Part shown: piece by piece, positions 7,806 through 16,547 of the stretch
Layout of the letters: the number at the start of each line of letters is the position of its first letter
Numbering within the stretch: position 1 is the first letter of the stretch
Source of the DNA: Rhodospirillaceae bacterium
GTDB taxonomy: Bacteria; Pseudomonadota; Alphaproteobacteria; SHVZ01
Reading direction: 5' to 3'
Length of the DNA: 56,342 nt
Assembly: GCA_016792585.1 (NCBI GenBank)
Contig: JAEULB010000147.1
Span: 1-56,342 of the forward strand
The notes under the pieces: model-generated
Seen by the model: the letters and a program-made list of their open reading frames with translations, nothing else
Told to the model about the DNA's origin: nothing
Database searches by the model: none
Made by a program: the position numbers and the translations under genes

Positions 7806-9512
7806 ATGACGCTCGCCCTTGGCGCCCGCAGAGGCGCTCCGGCGACGACCCGCGGCCAGCGAGCGCTTGCCGTCGCCATCGGCCTTTTCCTGTTCGCCTT
7901 CCTCGTCCTGCCGACGGCGACGGTGGTTTTCGTCGCCTTCACCGAGAAGGGCACCGGGCAGTTCACGCTCGTCAACTTCGTCGACTTCTTTCGGACCGAC
8001 CTCTTCGTACGCTCCTTCTGGAATTCGGTCTACGTCTCGGTGATGTCGGTCGTCTGGGCGTCGGCGCTGGCGCTGCCGCTGGCGATCCTGACCACGCGCT
8101 TTGCGTTCCGCGGCGCCGTCCTGATTCAGACCCTCGGCTTCGTGCCGCTGGTGATGCCGCCCTTCGTCGGTGCGGTGGCGATGCAGCTTCTGTTCGGGCG
8201 CAACGGCTCGGTGAACCTGCTTCTCGATGACGCCTTCGGCTTCAAGATCCCGTTCATGGAGGGGCTGAACGGCGTCATCTTCGTCCAGTCGCTGCACTAC
8301 TTCCCCTTCATCCTGGTCAATCTGTCGGCCAGCCTGCGCAACATCGACCGGGCGATGGAGGAAGCGGCGCAGAATCTCGGCTCCTCCGGCTTCCGGCTGA
8401 TCCGCCGCATCGTAGTGCCGCTGGCCATGCCGGGTTTCGTCGCCGGCGCCTCGCTGGTATTCGTGAAGGTCTTCGACGACCTGGCGACGCCGCTTCTGCT
8501 CAACGTCAAGGAGATGCTGGCGCCGCAGGCCTATCTTCGGGTCAGCTCGATCGGCATCGCCGATCCGATGGGCTACGTGATCTCGGTCGTGCTGATCGTC
8601 GTCTCGGTTGCGGCAATGTGGATCTCGGCCCTCGCGCTCAAGGACAGGGACTACGCGACCGTCCAGCGCGGCGGCGGCGGGCTGGCCCGTCGCTCGCTCA
8701 CCGGCTGGGAGAGCGCCCTCGGCTACGCGGTGGTGATCGGCATCCTCCTGCTCGTGCTGTCGCCGCACATCGCACTCTTCCTGCTGTCTATAGCGACCAT
8801 CTGGTCGTTCAGCCCGCTTCCGGATGCCTACACGCTCGCGCACTACAACCGGGTGTTCGCCGAGAGCTCGCTCTACATCAAGAACACGCTGGTCTATGCC
8901 TCGATCGCCGGGCTGATCGACGTCGTCATCGGCACCGCGATCGCCTACCTGGTGCTGCGCACCAAGCTCGTCGGCCGCCAGTGGCTCGACTGGGCAGCAA
9001 TGGCAGCGCTGGCGGTGCCGGGTGTCGTGCTCGGTATCGGCTATCTTCGGACCTTCTACGGCATTTCCCTGCCCGACGGGACGCCGCTTGCCGCTCTGTG
9101 GATCACGATCGTCCTGGCGCTGGCGATACGCCGCCTACCCTACGCGCTGCGTGCCTGCACCGCCGCCTTGCAGCAGATCTCGATCGCACTGGAAGAAGCG
9201 GCCGAGAACCTGGGCGCGACTAAGGCACGGACCGTCCGCCGGGTTGTCGTGCCGCTGATGACCGGCGGCCTGCTCGCAGGCTTCGTCACCAGCTTCTCGA
9301 CCGCCGCCGTCGAGCTGTCGGCAACCCTGATGCTGGTCCAGTCCAACTCCGACGCACCTCTGGCCTATGGGCTCTACGTATTCATGCAATCCTCGAACGG
9401 TCGCGGCCCCGGCGCCGCGCTCGGAATCATCGCGGTGCTGCTGGTAACGGTCTGCACGCTGGTTTCCCATTGGATCGTCGAACGCCGTCACGAGGGAGCG
9501 GGCAACCGATGA
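7806..9512 (+). CDS. FbpB-type ABC transporter permease, two permease domains fused
   Basis: A 568-residue inner-membrane protein with about twelve membrane segments, formed by two fused permease halves. Each half carries an EAA loop that contacts the ATPase: EEAAQNLGSSGFRLIRRIVVPL near residues 183-204 and EEAAENLGATKARTVRRVVVPL near 463-484. The fused arrangement is typical of the FbpB branch. The gene follows the binding protein by 31 bases and overlaps the ATPase gene by ATGA, so the three are co-transcribed and translationally coupled. It is expected to form the membrane channel of the importer. Confidence 0.92.
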   Translation: MTLALGARRGAPATTRGQRALAVAIGLFLFAFLVLPTATVVFVAFTEKGTGQFTLVNFVDFFRTDLFVRSFWNSVYVSVMSVVWASALALPLAILTTRFAFRGAVLIQTLGFVPLVMPPFVGAVAMQLLFGRNGSVNLLLDDAFGFKIPFMEGLNGVIFVQSLHYFPFILVNLSASLRNIDRAMEEAAQNLGSSGFRLIRRIVVPLAMPGFVAGASLVFVKVFDDLATPLLLNVKEMLAPQAYLRVSSIGIADPMGYVISVVLIVVSVAAMWISALALKDRDYATVQRGGGGLARRSLTGWESALGYAVVIGILLLVLSPHIALFLLSIATIWSFSPLPDAYTLAHYNRVFAESSLYIKNTLVYASIAGLIDVVIGTAIAYLVLRTKLVGRQWLDWAAMAALAVPGVVLGIGYLRTFYGISLPDGTPLAALWITIVLALAIRRLPYALRACTAALQQISIALEEAAENLGATKARTVRRVVVPLMTGGLLAGFVTSFSTAAVELSATLMLVQSNSDAPLAYGLYVFMQSSNGRGPGAALGIIAVLLVTVCTLVSHWIVERRHEGAGNR

Positions 9513-10594
9513 CCGGAGAACGTTCCCGCCCGCCCGCCGTCGCCGTCGAGATCCGCGGCGTCAACCTGTCCTACGGCATCACCCGCGTGCTGAAGGACGT
9601 GCATCTCGACATCCGCCCGGGCGAGCTGTTCGCCTTCCTGGGCCCGTCAGGCTGTGGAAAGACGACGCTGCTCCGGCTGATCGCCGGCTTCAACGTCGCC
9701 GACAGCGGCGAGGTCCTGATCGACGGCCGCGACATCGCGTCGCTGCCGCCCTGGAAGCGCGACGTCGGCATGGTGTTCCAGTCCTATGCCCTGTGGCCGC
9801 ATCTGACCGTCCGTCGCAACGTCGCCTTCGGCCTGGAGGAACGCCGGCTGCCGCGTGCCGAGATCGACCGACGGGTCGCCGCCGCCCTCGACCTCGTCGG
9901 CCTCGGCCACCTCGCCGAACGACGGCCTTCGCAGCTTTCGGGCGGCCAGCAGCAGCGCGTCGCGGTCGCCCGCACGATCGCGATCGAGCCCAAGGTCCTG
10001 CTGCTGGACGAGCCGCTCTCCAACCTCGATGCCAAAATGCGGGCCGACGTCCGGCGCGAGCTGCGCGAGCTGCAGCAGCGCCTCGGCATCACCTCGATCT
10101 TCGTCACCCACGACCAGGAAGAAGCGAACACGATCTCCGACCGCATCGCCGTCATCAACGACGGCTCGGTGCAGCAGGTTGGGACGCCCATGGAGCTCTA
10201 CCAGCGGCCGGCCAATCTCTTCGTCGCGGGATTCCTCGGCACCGCCAACATCATCGACGGCCGGATCGTCGGATCCAGTCCGGACCGTGCTTTCGAGATC
10301 GCGCCCGGCATCCGCCTGCCGATCCCGGCCGAGGCAGAGGCCCCGCCCGGCGCCAAGCTGGTCTTCCGGCCCCAGGCCGCCAGAATCGGAGCCGCGAGAC
10401 CCGGGCAGTCATCCTTGCCCGGCACCGTTCTCGATCGCGAGTTCCTCGGCCCCACCGTCCGCTACGGTGTCCGGGTGGGAGACGCACGGCTCGCCGTCGA
10501 CGTGCCGTTCCACGCCGGGGAACCGCTCGCGGAGATCGGCGCCGAGACGACCGTCGGCCTGTCTCCCGGCACCGCGCTCTGGCTGACCGACTAG
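9509..10594 (+). CDS. FbpC/PotA-type ABC transporter ATP-binding protein
   Basis: A 361-residue ATPase. Walker A is GPSGCGKTT near residue 48; the signature LSGGQQQRVAVART is followed by Walker B VLLLDEPLSNLD, then the H-loop FVTHDQEEA. A C-terminal TOBE-type region (residues about 260-361) is typical of the iron/polyamine/sugar class. I chose the ATG at 9509, which overlaps the permease stop as ATGA; an in-frame start at 9470 would lie inside the permease gene. It completes the importer. Its TAG stop shares CTAG with the stop of the convergent minus-strand binding-protein gene. Confidence 0.92.
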   Translation: MTGERSRPPAVAVEIRGVNLSYGITRVLKDVHLDIRPGELFAFLGPSGCGKTTLLRLIAGFNVADSGEVLIDGRDIASLPPWKRDVGMVFQSYALWPHLTVRRNVAFGLEERRLPRAEIDRRVAAALDLVGLGHLAERRPSQLSGGQQQRVAVARTIAIEPKVLLLDEPLSNLDAKMRADVRRELRELQQRLGITSIFVTHDQEEANTISDRIAVINDGSVQQVGTPMELYQRPANLFVAGFLGTANIIDGRIVGSSPDRAFEIAPGIRLPIPAEAEAPPGAKLVFRPQAARIGAARPGQSSLPGTVLDREFLGPTVRYGVRVGDARLAVDVPFHAGEPLAEIGAETTVGLSPGTALWLTD

Positions 10595-11556
10595 TTCGTC
10601 AGGAACTCGTTGGTGTAGAAGGCCGTCGCCGGCTGATTGGTCTCGACCTCGCGGTATTTCTTCATCAGGTCGAGCGTCAGCTGCCACTCGGCATCCTCGG
10701 CAAGCCCGATGCGCTTACCCTTCGGGATGCCGGCGACCGTCACCAGGTTCGATTCCTCGACCGTCTTGACCAGCGTCTCCATCGGCAGGTCCTTGTTCAT
10801 CCGGTTGACCGCCGCCGCGGCTTCCTTGGGCTCGGCGATCATCGCCTCGTAGGACTTCTGCGTCGCACGCACGAAGCGCTTCACGAGATCGGGCTTCGCC
10901 TTGATCGTGTCGTTGTGGGCGATCACCGTCATGCCGATCGTGTTGACACCATAGTCGGCGAAGGCGAGCACGACCGAGTCGACGCCCTTCGCCTTGAAGA
11001 GCGTCGGGAACTCGGTGATGCCGCCGAGGACGGCGTCCACCTGCTTGTCGAGGAACGAGGTGGTCTTCGCGGTCGCGTCCATCATCACCAGGCGGACCTT
11101 GTCGCCGTCCAGCTTGTTGGCGGCGACCACCGCCGGCCAGAGCTGGGTCAGGCCGTCGCCGGCGGTGACCGCGAGACGCTTTCCTTCCAGGTCCTTCATC
11201 GTCTTGATGCCGAGGTCGGCGCGGGCGATGACGCCGAAGGTCGAGCGGTTGACCAGCGACATCACCGACCGGGCCGGGATGCCCTTGGATGCCCCGGCGA
11301 TCAGGCTCCCGGCATCCGCCATCGCGAAGTCGTCGTCCTTCGAGCCGATCTGCTGGACCGACCGGGCCGAGCCGCGGCCCTCGTTCAGCGTCAGGTCGAT
11401 GCCCTCGGCCTTGTAGTAGCCCCGCTCCTTGCCGAGCACGAAAGCGCCGTGGGAGCCGCTCAAGAGCCAGTTGAGCCGAAGGCTCGCCTTGTCCTGGGCC
11501 AACGCCGGGCCGGCCACGAGCAGCGATGCCGCGACGACGAATGTTCCGAGCCGCAT
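10591..11556 (-). CDS. SsuA/TauA/NMT1-type ABC transporter binding protein
   Basis: A 321-residue secreted protein with a signal peptide ending at PALA-Q near residue 20. The family start is clear: LRLNWLLSGSHGAFVLGKERGYYKAEGIDL, followed by GRGSARSVQQIGSKDDDFAMADAGSL, which are the usual ligand-lobe segments of NMT1/THI5-like proteins. Known ligands in the family are sulfonates, nitrate and thiamine-precursor pyrimidines; nothing here fixes the substrate. AGGAGG lies a few bases before the ATG. The cognate permease and ATPase are probably those at 12624-14200, but a plus-strand oxidoreductase gene lies between. It is divergent from that oxidoreductase, with about 108 bases between the starts. 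Confidence 0.85.
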   Translation of the reverse strand: MRLGTFVVAASLLVAGPALAQDKASLRLNWLLSGSHGAFVLGKERGYYKAEGIDLTLNEGRGSARSVQQIGSKDDDFAMADAGSLIAGASKGIPARSVMSLVNRSTFGVIARADLGIKTMKDLEGKRLAVTAGDGLTQLWPAVVAANKLDGDKVRLVMMDATAKTTSFLDKQVDAVLGGITEFPTLFKAKGVDSVVLAFADYGVNTIGMTVIAHNDTIKAKPDLVKRFVRATQKSYEAMIAEPKEAAAAVNRMNKDLPMETLVKTVEESNLVTVAGIPKGKRIGLAEDAEWQLTLDLMKKYREVETNQPATAFYTNEFLTN

Positions 11557-11664
11557 AGTTTCCTCCTGGAGTGGACGGGTCCGGTTCGGCCCGGAACCTC
11601 TTTCCGATCGTCAAATCCTCGGCGATGGTAGAAGGCCGCTCCGGGAAAGCACAAGAGAGACCGC

Positions 11665-12627
11665 ATGGCCCCCCGCATCGCTTTTGTCGGCGTCGCCCAC
11701 TGGCACGCCCCGATCTACGCCGGAATCCTGAAGACGCTGGGCATTCCCATGGTCGGATCCTCAGACCCCGATCGCGACGCCGGCACCGCCCAGGCCGCGA
11801 AGCTGGGCCTGCCGTTCGAGGCCGATGCCGGAAAGATGCTGGACACGGCCAGACCCGACTTCACGATCGTCATGCCGCGTCACGATCGCGCGATGGAGGC
11901 GCTGGCCCCGGTTCTGGATCGCCGGCTGCCCATGCTGGTCGAGAAGCCGCTCGGCGTGAACGGCGGGCAGGCGCGCGCCTCGGCCAAGGCGATCGAAGCA
12001 TCCGGCATCTGGGCGACCGCGGCGATGACGGTCCGCCACAACGCGATCTGGCGCCACCTCGACGCGATGAAGAGGGCCGGTACGCTCGGCACGGTGATGC
12101 ATGCGCATTTCCGCATCGTGAACGGGCCGCCGAAACGCTACCCCGACTGGGGCGTCGGCTGGATGCTGGAACCCGAGAAGTCCGGCGGCGGTGCGTTGCG
12201 CAACCTCGGCATCCACGCGGCGGACGCATTCCTGAAGCTTGCCGGCGGCAAGGTCGAGGTGCGCGCCGCGTCCCTCACGCACCACGCCTATGGCTTGCCG
12301 GTCGAGGAGTTCGCGACCGCGCTCCTGTCCTCGCCGTCCGGCACCGCCTGCACGATCGAGGCGGGCTACTCCTACGCCGCTTCCGGCGGCGACTTCGAAT
12401 GGCGGATCGCTGCGACCGGCGCCTATTTCCTCGAGACCGCGGCTCAGCTCACGATCCGCCATCCCGACGGCCGACTCGAGACCGAGGAGATCCCGAAGAT
12501 CCCGGTGCAGCAGCCAATGGTCGAAGCCGCGCTTGCCGACTGGGCCGCCGGTCGCAAGCCCGCGTGCCTCGTGAGCGAATGCGCCGACGCGGTCGACCTC
12601 TGCGACCGGATCTACGCGGCGGCCTAG
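11665..12627 (+). CDS. Gfo/Idh/MocA family NAD(P)-dependent oxidoreductase
   Basis: A 320-residue cytosolic protein. An N-terminal Rossmann fold begins RIAFVGVAHWHAPIY, a variant of the usual GxGxxG with GVAHWH. The family's EKPLG motif is at Glu93-Lys94-Pro95. The C-terminal sheet carries GGGALRNLGIHAADAF, matching the conserved GG-(A/V)-L-x-x-x-G-(I/V)-H-x-x-D substrate-site pattern. Members oxidise sugars, inositols or related polyols; the substrate is not evident. The gene sits in antisense orientation between the binding-protein gene and the ATPase/permease genes of an SsuABC-type transporter, so it may process that transporter's ligand (inference). Its stop shares CTAG with the stop of the ATPase gene. 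Confidence 0.88.
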   Translation: MAPRIAFVGVAHWHAPIYAGILKTLGIPMVGSSDPDRDAGTAQAAKLGLPFEADAGKMLDTARPDFTIVMPRHDRAMEALAPVLDRRLPMLVEKPLGVNGGQARASAKAIEASGIWATAAMTVRHNAIWRHLDAMKRAGTLGTVMHAHFRIVNGPPKRYPDWGVGWMLEPEKSGGGALRNLGIHAADAFLKLAGGKVEVRAASLTHHAYGLPVEEFATALLSSPSGTACTIEAGYSYAASGGDFEWRIAATGAYFLETAAQLTIRHPDGRLETEEIPKIPVQQPMVEAALADWAAGRKPACLVSECADAVDLCDRIYAAA

Positions 12628-13421
12628 GCGAGAGACAGCTTTCCGGTCGTCTGCAGCACGCCGCGCTCGAGGAAGAGGTTCGTCACGTCGTCGACGACCT
12701 TGGTGAAGCCCGGCAGCTGGCGGGCGGTGACGCCGCGCGGGCGCGGCAGGTCGATGGTCAGGAGCCGGTCGATCTTGCCCGGCCGCGGGCTCATCACCGC
12801 GACCCGGTCGGCGAGCAGCACTGCTTCGTCGATCGAATGGGTGATGAAGACGACGGTCTTCCGTTTCGCCAGCCACAGCGCTTCGAGGTCGAGGCGGAGC
12901 TGCTCCCTGGTCAGCGCGTCGAGCGCGCCGAAAGGCTCGTCCATCAGCAGCACCGGCGGGTCATGGATCAGCGCGCGCACGATCGCGGCGCGCTGGCGCA
13001 TGCCGCCGGAAAGCTCGAACGGGTAGCGGTCCTCGAAGCCCTTGAGGCCGACCGCGTCCAGGAGCCGCCGCGCCGCCGGCTCGTAGGAGGCGGCGTCGAG
13101 GCCGCGCAGCTCCAGCTGGACCAGCACGTTGCCGAGCACGGTGCGCCAATCCAGCAGGACGGGCGATTGAAACACGATGCCGAGATCGGTGACCGGCTTC
13201 CGGACAGTACCGCCGGCGATCGCGATCTCACCCGACGTCGCGGGCACGAGGCCGGCGACCATCTTGAGAAGCGTGCTCTTGCCGCAGCCCGACGGGCCGA
13301 CGACCGCGAAGAACTCGCCGGGCGCGATCTCGATGTCGATCGGCGTCAGTGCTTCGGTCGTCTGGGTGCCGCGGCGGAAGGTCTTGGCGGCGGCAGCGAG
13401 CCGGATCGGAACGCCACTCAT
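12624..13421 (-). CDS. SsuB/TauB-type ABC transporter ATP-binding protein
   Basis: A 265-residue ATPase. Walker A is GPSGCGKSTLLK near residue 43. The Q-loop lies in IVFQSPVLLDW, a segment typical of nitrate/sulfonate/taurine importers. The signature is LSGGMRQRAAIVRAL, Walker B is VLLMDEPFGALDALTR and the H-loop is VFITHSIDEAVLLADR. All key residues are present. The gene overlaps the upstream permease gene by four bases (ATGA), so the two are coupled. Ligand is unknown. Confidence 0.92.
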   Translation of the reverse strand: MSGVPIRLAAAAKTFRRGTQTTEALTPIDIEIAPGEFFAVVGPSGCGKSTLLKMVAGLVPATSGEIAIAGGTVRKPVTDLGIVFQSPVLLDWRTVLGNVLVQLELRGLDAASYEPAARRLLDAVGLKGFEDRYPFELSGGMRQRAAIVRALIHDPPVLLMDEPFGALDALTREQLRLDLEALWLAKRKTVVFITHSIDEAVLLADRVAVMSPRPGKIDRLLTIDLPRPRGVTARQLPGFTKVVDDVTNLFLERGVLQTTGKLSLA

Positions 13422-14200
13422 GTCTGCTCTCCGACCTTCTCGCTCTGGCGTTGGGCGGTATGCCAGGGGATCGCCAGGCGCTCGATGCCTTCGACCGCGT
13501 AGTAGATCGAAAGGCCGATCGCGCTAAGCACGAACACGGTGGCGAAGACGGCGCTCGCGAGCAGGTTGCCGTTGTATTCGAGCAGCAGGTATCCAAGACC
13601 CCGGTCGGAGGCGATGAACTCGGCCACCACGGCACCGGTGACCGCGTTGACCGCGCCGATCCTGAGCCCCGTGAAGATCGAGGGCAGCGCCGAGGGCAGC
13701 CGGATCCGCCAGAACAGGCGCCAGGAATTGGCGCCGGTCGAGCGGGCGAAATCCATGATCTCGGGGTTGATGCCGCGGAAGCCGGCGACGTTGTTGACCA
13801 GCATCGGGAAGAAGCAGAGCAGGAAGACCAGCGTCAGCTTCGAGATCCAGCCGATGCCGAACCAGATCACGAAGATCGGCGCGATCGCGATCTTGGGCAC
13901 AACCTGGAAAGCCACGATCAGCGGATAGATCGTCCGCGCCATCCAGGCGGAGAAGGCGATGCCGGTCGCGAGCGGCAGGCTGATCACGACCGCCATGCCG
14001 AAGCCGCCCAGGATCTCCAGGCCCGTGATCCAGGCGCCGCCGAGGATCCGGGGCCAGCGACGCGCCAGATCGGCGAGGATCGCGGTCGGCGCCGGCAGCA
14101 GGTAGTTCGGCACGTCGAACAGTCGGACCGCGGCTTCCCACAAGACGAGAACCGCGAGCGCCAGCAGGAGCGGCTGCGCGACCGATCGAATCCTCGCCAT
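13418..14200 (-). CDS. SsuC/TauC-type ABC transporter permease
   Basis: A 260-residue inner-membrane protein with about six membrane segments. After the first comes the PNYLLPAPTAIL motif typical of the SsuC/NrtB family. The EAA-loop region reads FARSTGANSWRLFWRIRLPSALP, and FVIWFGIGWISK is also characteristic. The gene is first in the coupled permease-ATPase pair and lies 48 bases after the stop of the phosphodiesterase gene, which may belong to the same transcript. Confidence 0.92.
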   Translation of the reverse strand: MARIRSVAQPLLLALAVLVLWEAAVRLFDVPNYLLPAPTAILADLARRWPRILGGAWITGLEILGGFGMAVVISLPLATGIAFSAWMARTIYPLIVAFQVVPKIAIAPIFVIWFGIGWISKLTLVFLLCFFPMLVNNVAGFRGINPEIMDFARSTGANSWRLFWRIRLPSALPSIFTGLRIGAVNAVTGAVVAEFIASDRGLGYLLLEYNGNLLASAVFATVFVLSAIGLSIYYAVEGIERLAIPWHTAQRQSEKVGEQT

Positions 14201-14248
14201 CAGCGTGTCCCCCTTGCCCGGCGGATCGGATCGTAAAGGCTACGCTCG

Positions 14249-14785
14249 CTATCCGTCGAGCCTGAATGCCTCGACCGTCTCCCAGTCCTCGACGGGCACG
14301 TCGTCTCCCGAATACACGATCTCGAGGCGGTCGAAGCGGACGGTCTGGCCGGAGAGCTTGGCACGGATCTCGGCGGCGGCGGCGGCCTTCCGCCCAGCCT
14401 CGACCTCTCCGTAGAGCAGGGACACATGCGGCATGAAATCGGTCGCTTCGACGCCGAGCACGGCACGATCCATCCGCTTCTTGAGGCCGAGCAGAGCCCC
14501 TTCGGCACCGAACAGGGCGTAGAAGGAGCGGAAGTAACTTGCACCCAGGGCGACGTCGACGATCGGCCGCCAGACCGCCCTCGACCCCGGCAATAGCGAG
14601 GAGACGCGCCGGGCGAGATCGACCCGGTCGAATGGCCGGCCGCCGATCAAGGTCAGGTGCGGAATGAACTGCGGCGTCCCGAAGCGCTCGGCGAAATCGT
14701 CGACGATGCGCTTGAACTCGCGGGCCCAGTCGGGCTCCGGCATCAGCCAGACGGAATAGGACTCGCAGGTCAGCGTGCCGGGCAT
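14249..14785 (-). CDS. 2H phosphoesterase superfamily protein (cyclic phosphodiesterase-like)
   Basis: A 178-residue cytosolic protein. Two H-x-T/S motifs in the proper spacing mark the 2H fold: HLTL at His43 and HVSL at His120. The opening ESYSVWLMP and the segments FIPHLTLIGG and FMPHVSLLYG are closest to plant/fungal-type cyclic nucleotide phosphodiesterases (CPDase), which open ADP-ribose 1'',2''-cyclic phosphate or nucleoside 2',3'-cyclic phosphates. A DUF1045-type assignment is the main alternative. It lies upstream of the SsuC-type permease on the same strand; a functional link is not evident. Confidence 0.8.
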   Translation of the reverse strand: MPGTLTCESYSVWLMPEPDWAREFKRIVDDFAERFGTPQFIPHLTLIGGRPFDRVDLARRVSSLLPGSRAVWRPIVDVALGASYFRSFYALFGAEGALLGLKKRMDRAVLGVEATDFMPHVSLLYGEVEAGRKAAAAAEIRAKLSGQTVRFDRLEIVYSGDDVPVEDWETVEAFRLDG

Positions 14786-14859
14786 GCGCGCCTACCATAG
14801 CACTCGCCAGCGCCGACGGTCTGCGTCAGGATCGGCAAAATCTTCTTGAGGAAACGTTC

Positions 14860-16542
14860 ATGTCGGTCGATGCCTTTCTCGCCGCGCGCGACTTCCTGTT
14901 CCGCACGCGCGAAGACTATCAGACGGCCTATCGCGACTTCCGTTGGCCCAAGCTCGACCGTTTCAACTGGGCGCTCGACCATTTCGACCCGATGGCCGAA
15001 GGGAACGAGCGCCCAGCGGTGTGGCAGGTGGACGATGGCGGCGGCGAGACCAAGGTCTCCTTCGCGGCGATGGCGCGGCGCTCGAACCAGGTCGCCAACT
15101 TCCTCCGATCGATCGGGGTCCGCCGCGGCGATCGCATCCTGCTGATGCTCGGCAACGTCGTGCCGCTGTGGGAATGCATGCTGGCGGCGATGAAGTTGGG
15201 GGCGGTGATCGTTCCGGCGACGACGTTGCTCACCCGCGACGACCTCAAGGACCGCTTCGCCCGCGGCCGCGTGCGCCATGTCGTCGTCGGCGCCCTCAAC
15301 GCCAAGGTCTTCGACGACCTGCCCGGCGACTACACGCGCATCGTTGTCGGCGGCTCGCATCCCGGCTGGCATGCCTATGCCGGGGCCGATGCCGCGTCCT
15401 CGGCATTCACGCCCGACGGCGAGACCAGGGCCGACGATCCGCTGCTCCTCTATTTCACCTCCGGCACGACCAGCAAGCCGAAGCTGGTGCTGCATAGCCA
15501 CCAGAGCTATCCGGTTGGCCATCTCTCGACCATGTACTGGCTGGGGCTCAGGCCCGGCGACGTGCATCTGAACATCTCGTCGCCCGGCTGGGCCAAGCAC
15601 GCCTGGAGCTGCATCTTCGCGCCGTGGAACGCCGGCGCGACCGTCTTCCTGTTCAACCAGGCGCGCTTCAGCGCCAAGCCACTGCTCGACACGATGGTCC
15701 GCTGCGGCGTCACCACCTTCTGCGCTCCGCCGACGGTGTGGCGGATGCTGATCCAGGAAGACCTGGCGTCCTGGAAGGTGAAGCTGACCGAGGTGATCGG
15801 CGCCGGCGAGCCGCTGAATCCCGAGGTGATCGAGCGGGTTCGTACCGCCTGGGGCCTCACCATCCGCGACGGCTACGGCCAGACCGAGACCACCGCTCAG
15901 GTCGGCAACAGCCCGGGCCAGAAGGTGAAGGCCGGGTCGATGGGCCGGCCGCTGCCGGGATACACGGTCAAGCTCGTGGACGCCGACGGCAGGGAGCAGG
16001 ACGAGGCCGAGATCTGCCTGCCGCTCAGCGCCCGCCCGCTCGGCCTGATGCAAGGTTACCAGGACGACGGCGGGAACATCAGGCCGCTCGACGGCGAGGT
16101 CTATCGCACCGGCGATGTCGCCAATCGCGACGCCGACGGCTATCTCACCTATGTCGGCCGCGCCGACGACGTGTTCAAAGCATCCGACTACCGGATCAGC
16201 CCGTTCGAGCTCGAAAGCGCGATGATCGAGCACGTGGCCGTGGTCGAGGCCGCCGTGGTCCCCTCGCCCGACCCGCTCAGGCTCGCCGTGCCGAAGGCGT
16301 TCATCGTGTTGGCATCGGGCCACAAGCCCGATCGCGATACGGCGCTCGCCCTCTTCCGCCACGCCCGCGAGCATCTCTCGCCGTTCAAGCGCATCCGCCG
16401 GATCGAGTTCGCCGACCTGCCGAAGACGATCTCCGGCAAGATCCGCCGGGTCGAGCTACGCCGGAACGAGGCTGCGCAACGGCAGGCCGGAACGCGCGCC
16501 GCCGCCGAGTTCTGGGAAGAGGATTTCTCGGAGCTGACGTAG
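14860..16542 (+). CDS. AMP-forming acyl-CoA synthetase, MACS-like
   Basis: A 560-residue enzyme of the adenylate-forming superfamily that activates a carboxylic acid to its CoA thioester through an acyl-AMP. The N-terminal FNWALDHFD segment is typical of the medium-chain/benzoate-CoA branch. The core motifs are YFTSGTTSKPK (ATP phosphate loop, near residue 200), DGYGQTET (near 340), YRTGDVANRDADGYLTYVGR and the hinge DDVFKASDYRISP, with the catalytic Lys in KTISGKIRRVE near the end. All are intact. The gene is monocistronic, divergent from the phosphodiesterase gene and convergent with the hydrolase gene. Chain-length preference cannot be read. Confidence 0.9.
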   Translation: MSVDAFLAARDFLFRTREDYQTAYRDFRWPKLDRFNWALDHFDPMAEGNERPAVWQVDDGGGETKVSFAAMARRSNQVANFLRSIGVRRGDRILLMLGNVVPLWECMLAAMKLGAVIVPATTLLTRDDLKDRFARGRVRHVVVGALNAKVFDDLPGDYTRIVVGGSHPGWHAYAGADAASSAFTPDGETRADDPLLLYFTSGTTSKPKLVLHSHQSYPVGHLSTMYWLGLRPGDVHLNISSPGWAKHAWSCIFAPWNAGATVFLFNQARFSAKPLLDTMVRCGVTTFCAPPTVWRMLIQEDLASWKVKLTEVIGAGEPLNPEVIERVRTAWGLTIRDGYGQTETTAQVGNSPGQKVKAGSMGRPLPGYTVKLVDADGREQDEAEICLPLSARPLGLMQGYQDDGGNIRPLDGEVYRTGDVANRDADGYLTYVGRADDVFKASDYRISPFELESAMIEHVAVVEAAVVPSPDPLRLAVPKAFIVLASGHKPDRDTALALFRHAREHLSPFKRIRRIEFADLPKTISGKIRRVELRRNEAAQRQAGTRAAAEFWEEDFSELT

Positions 16543-16547
16543 CGCCG

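Noticed and set aside
11557..11664. TPP riboswitch before the THI5/SsuA-type binding-protein gene
   Set aside because: The conserved CTGAGA and ACCTGA-type blocks are absent from the leader.
11571..13502. A 643-codon plus-strand frame across three genes
   Set aside because: It overlaps the oxidoreductase in another frame and the ATPase in antisense; it is GC-driven.
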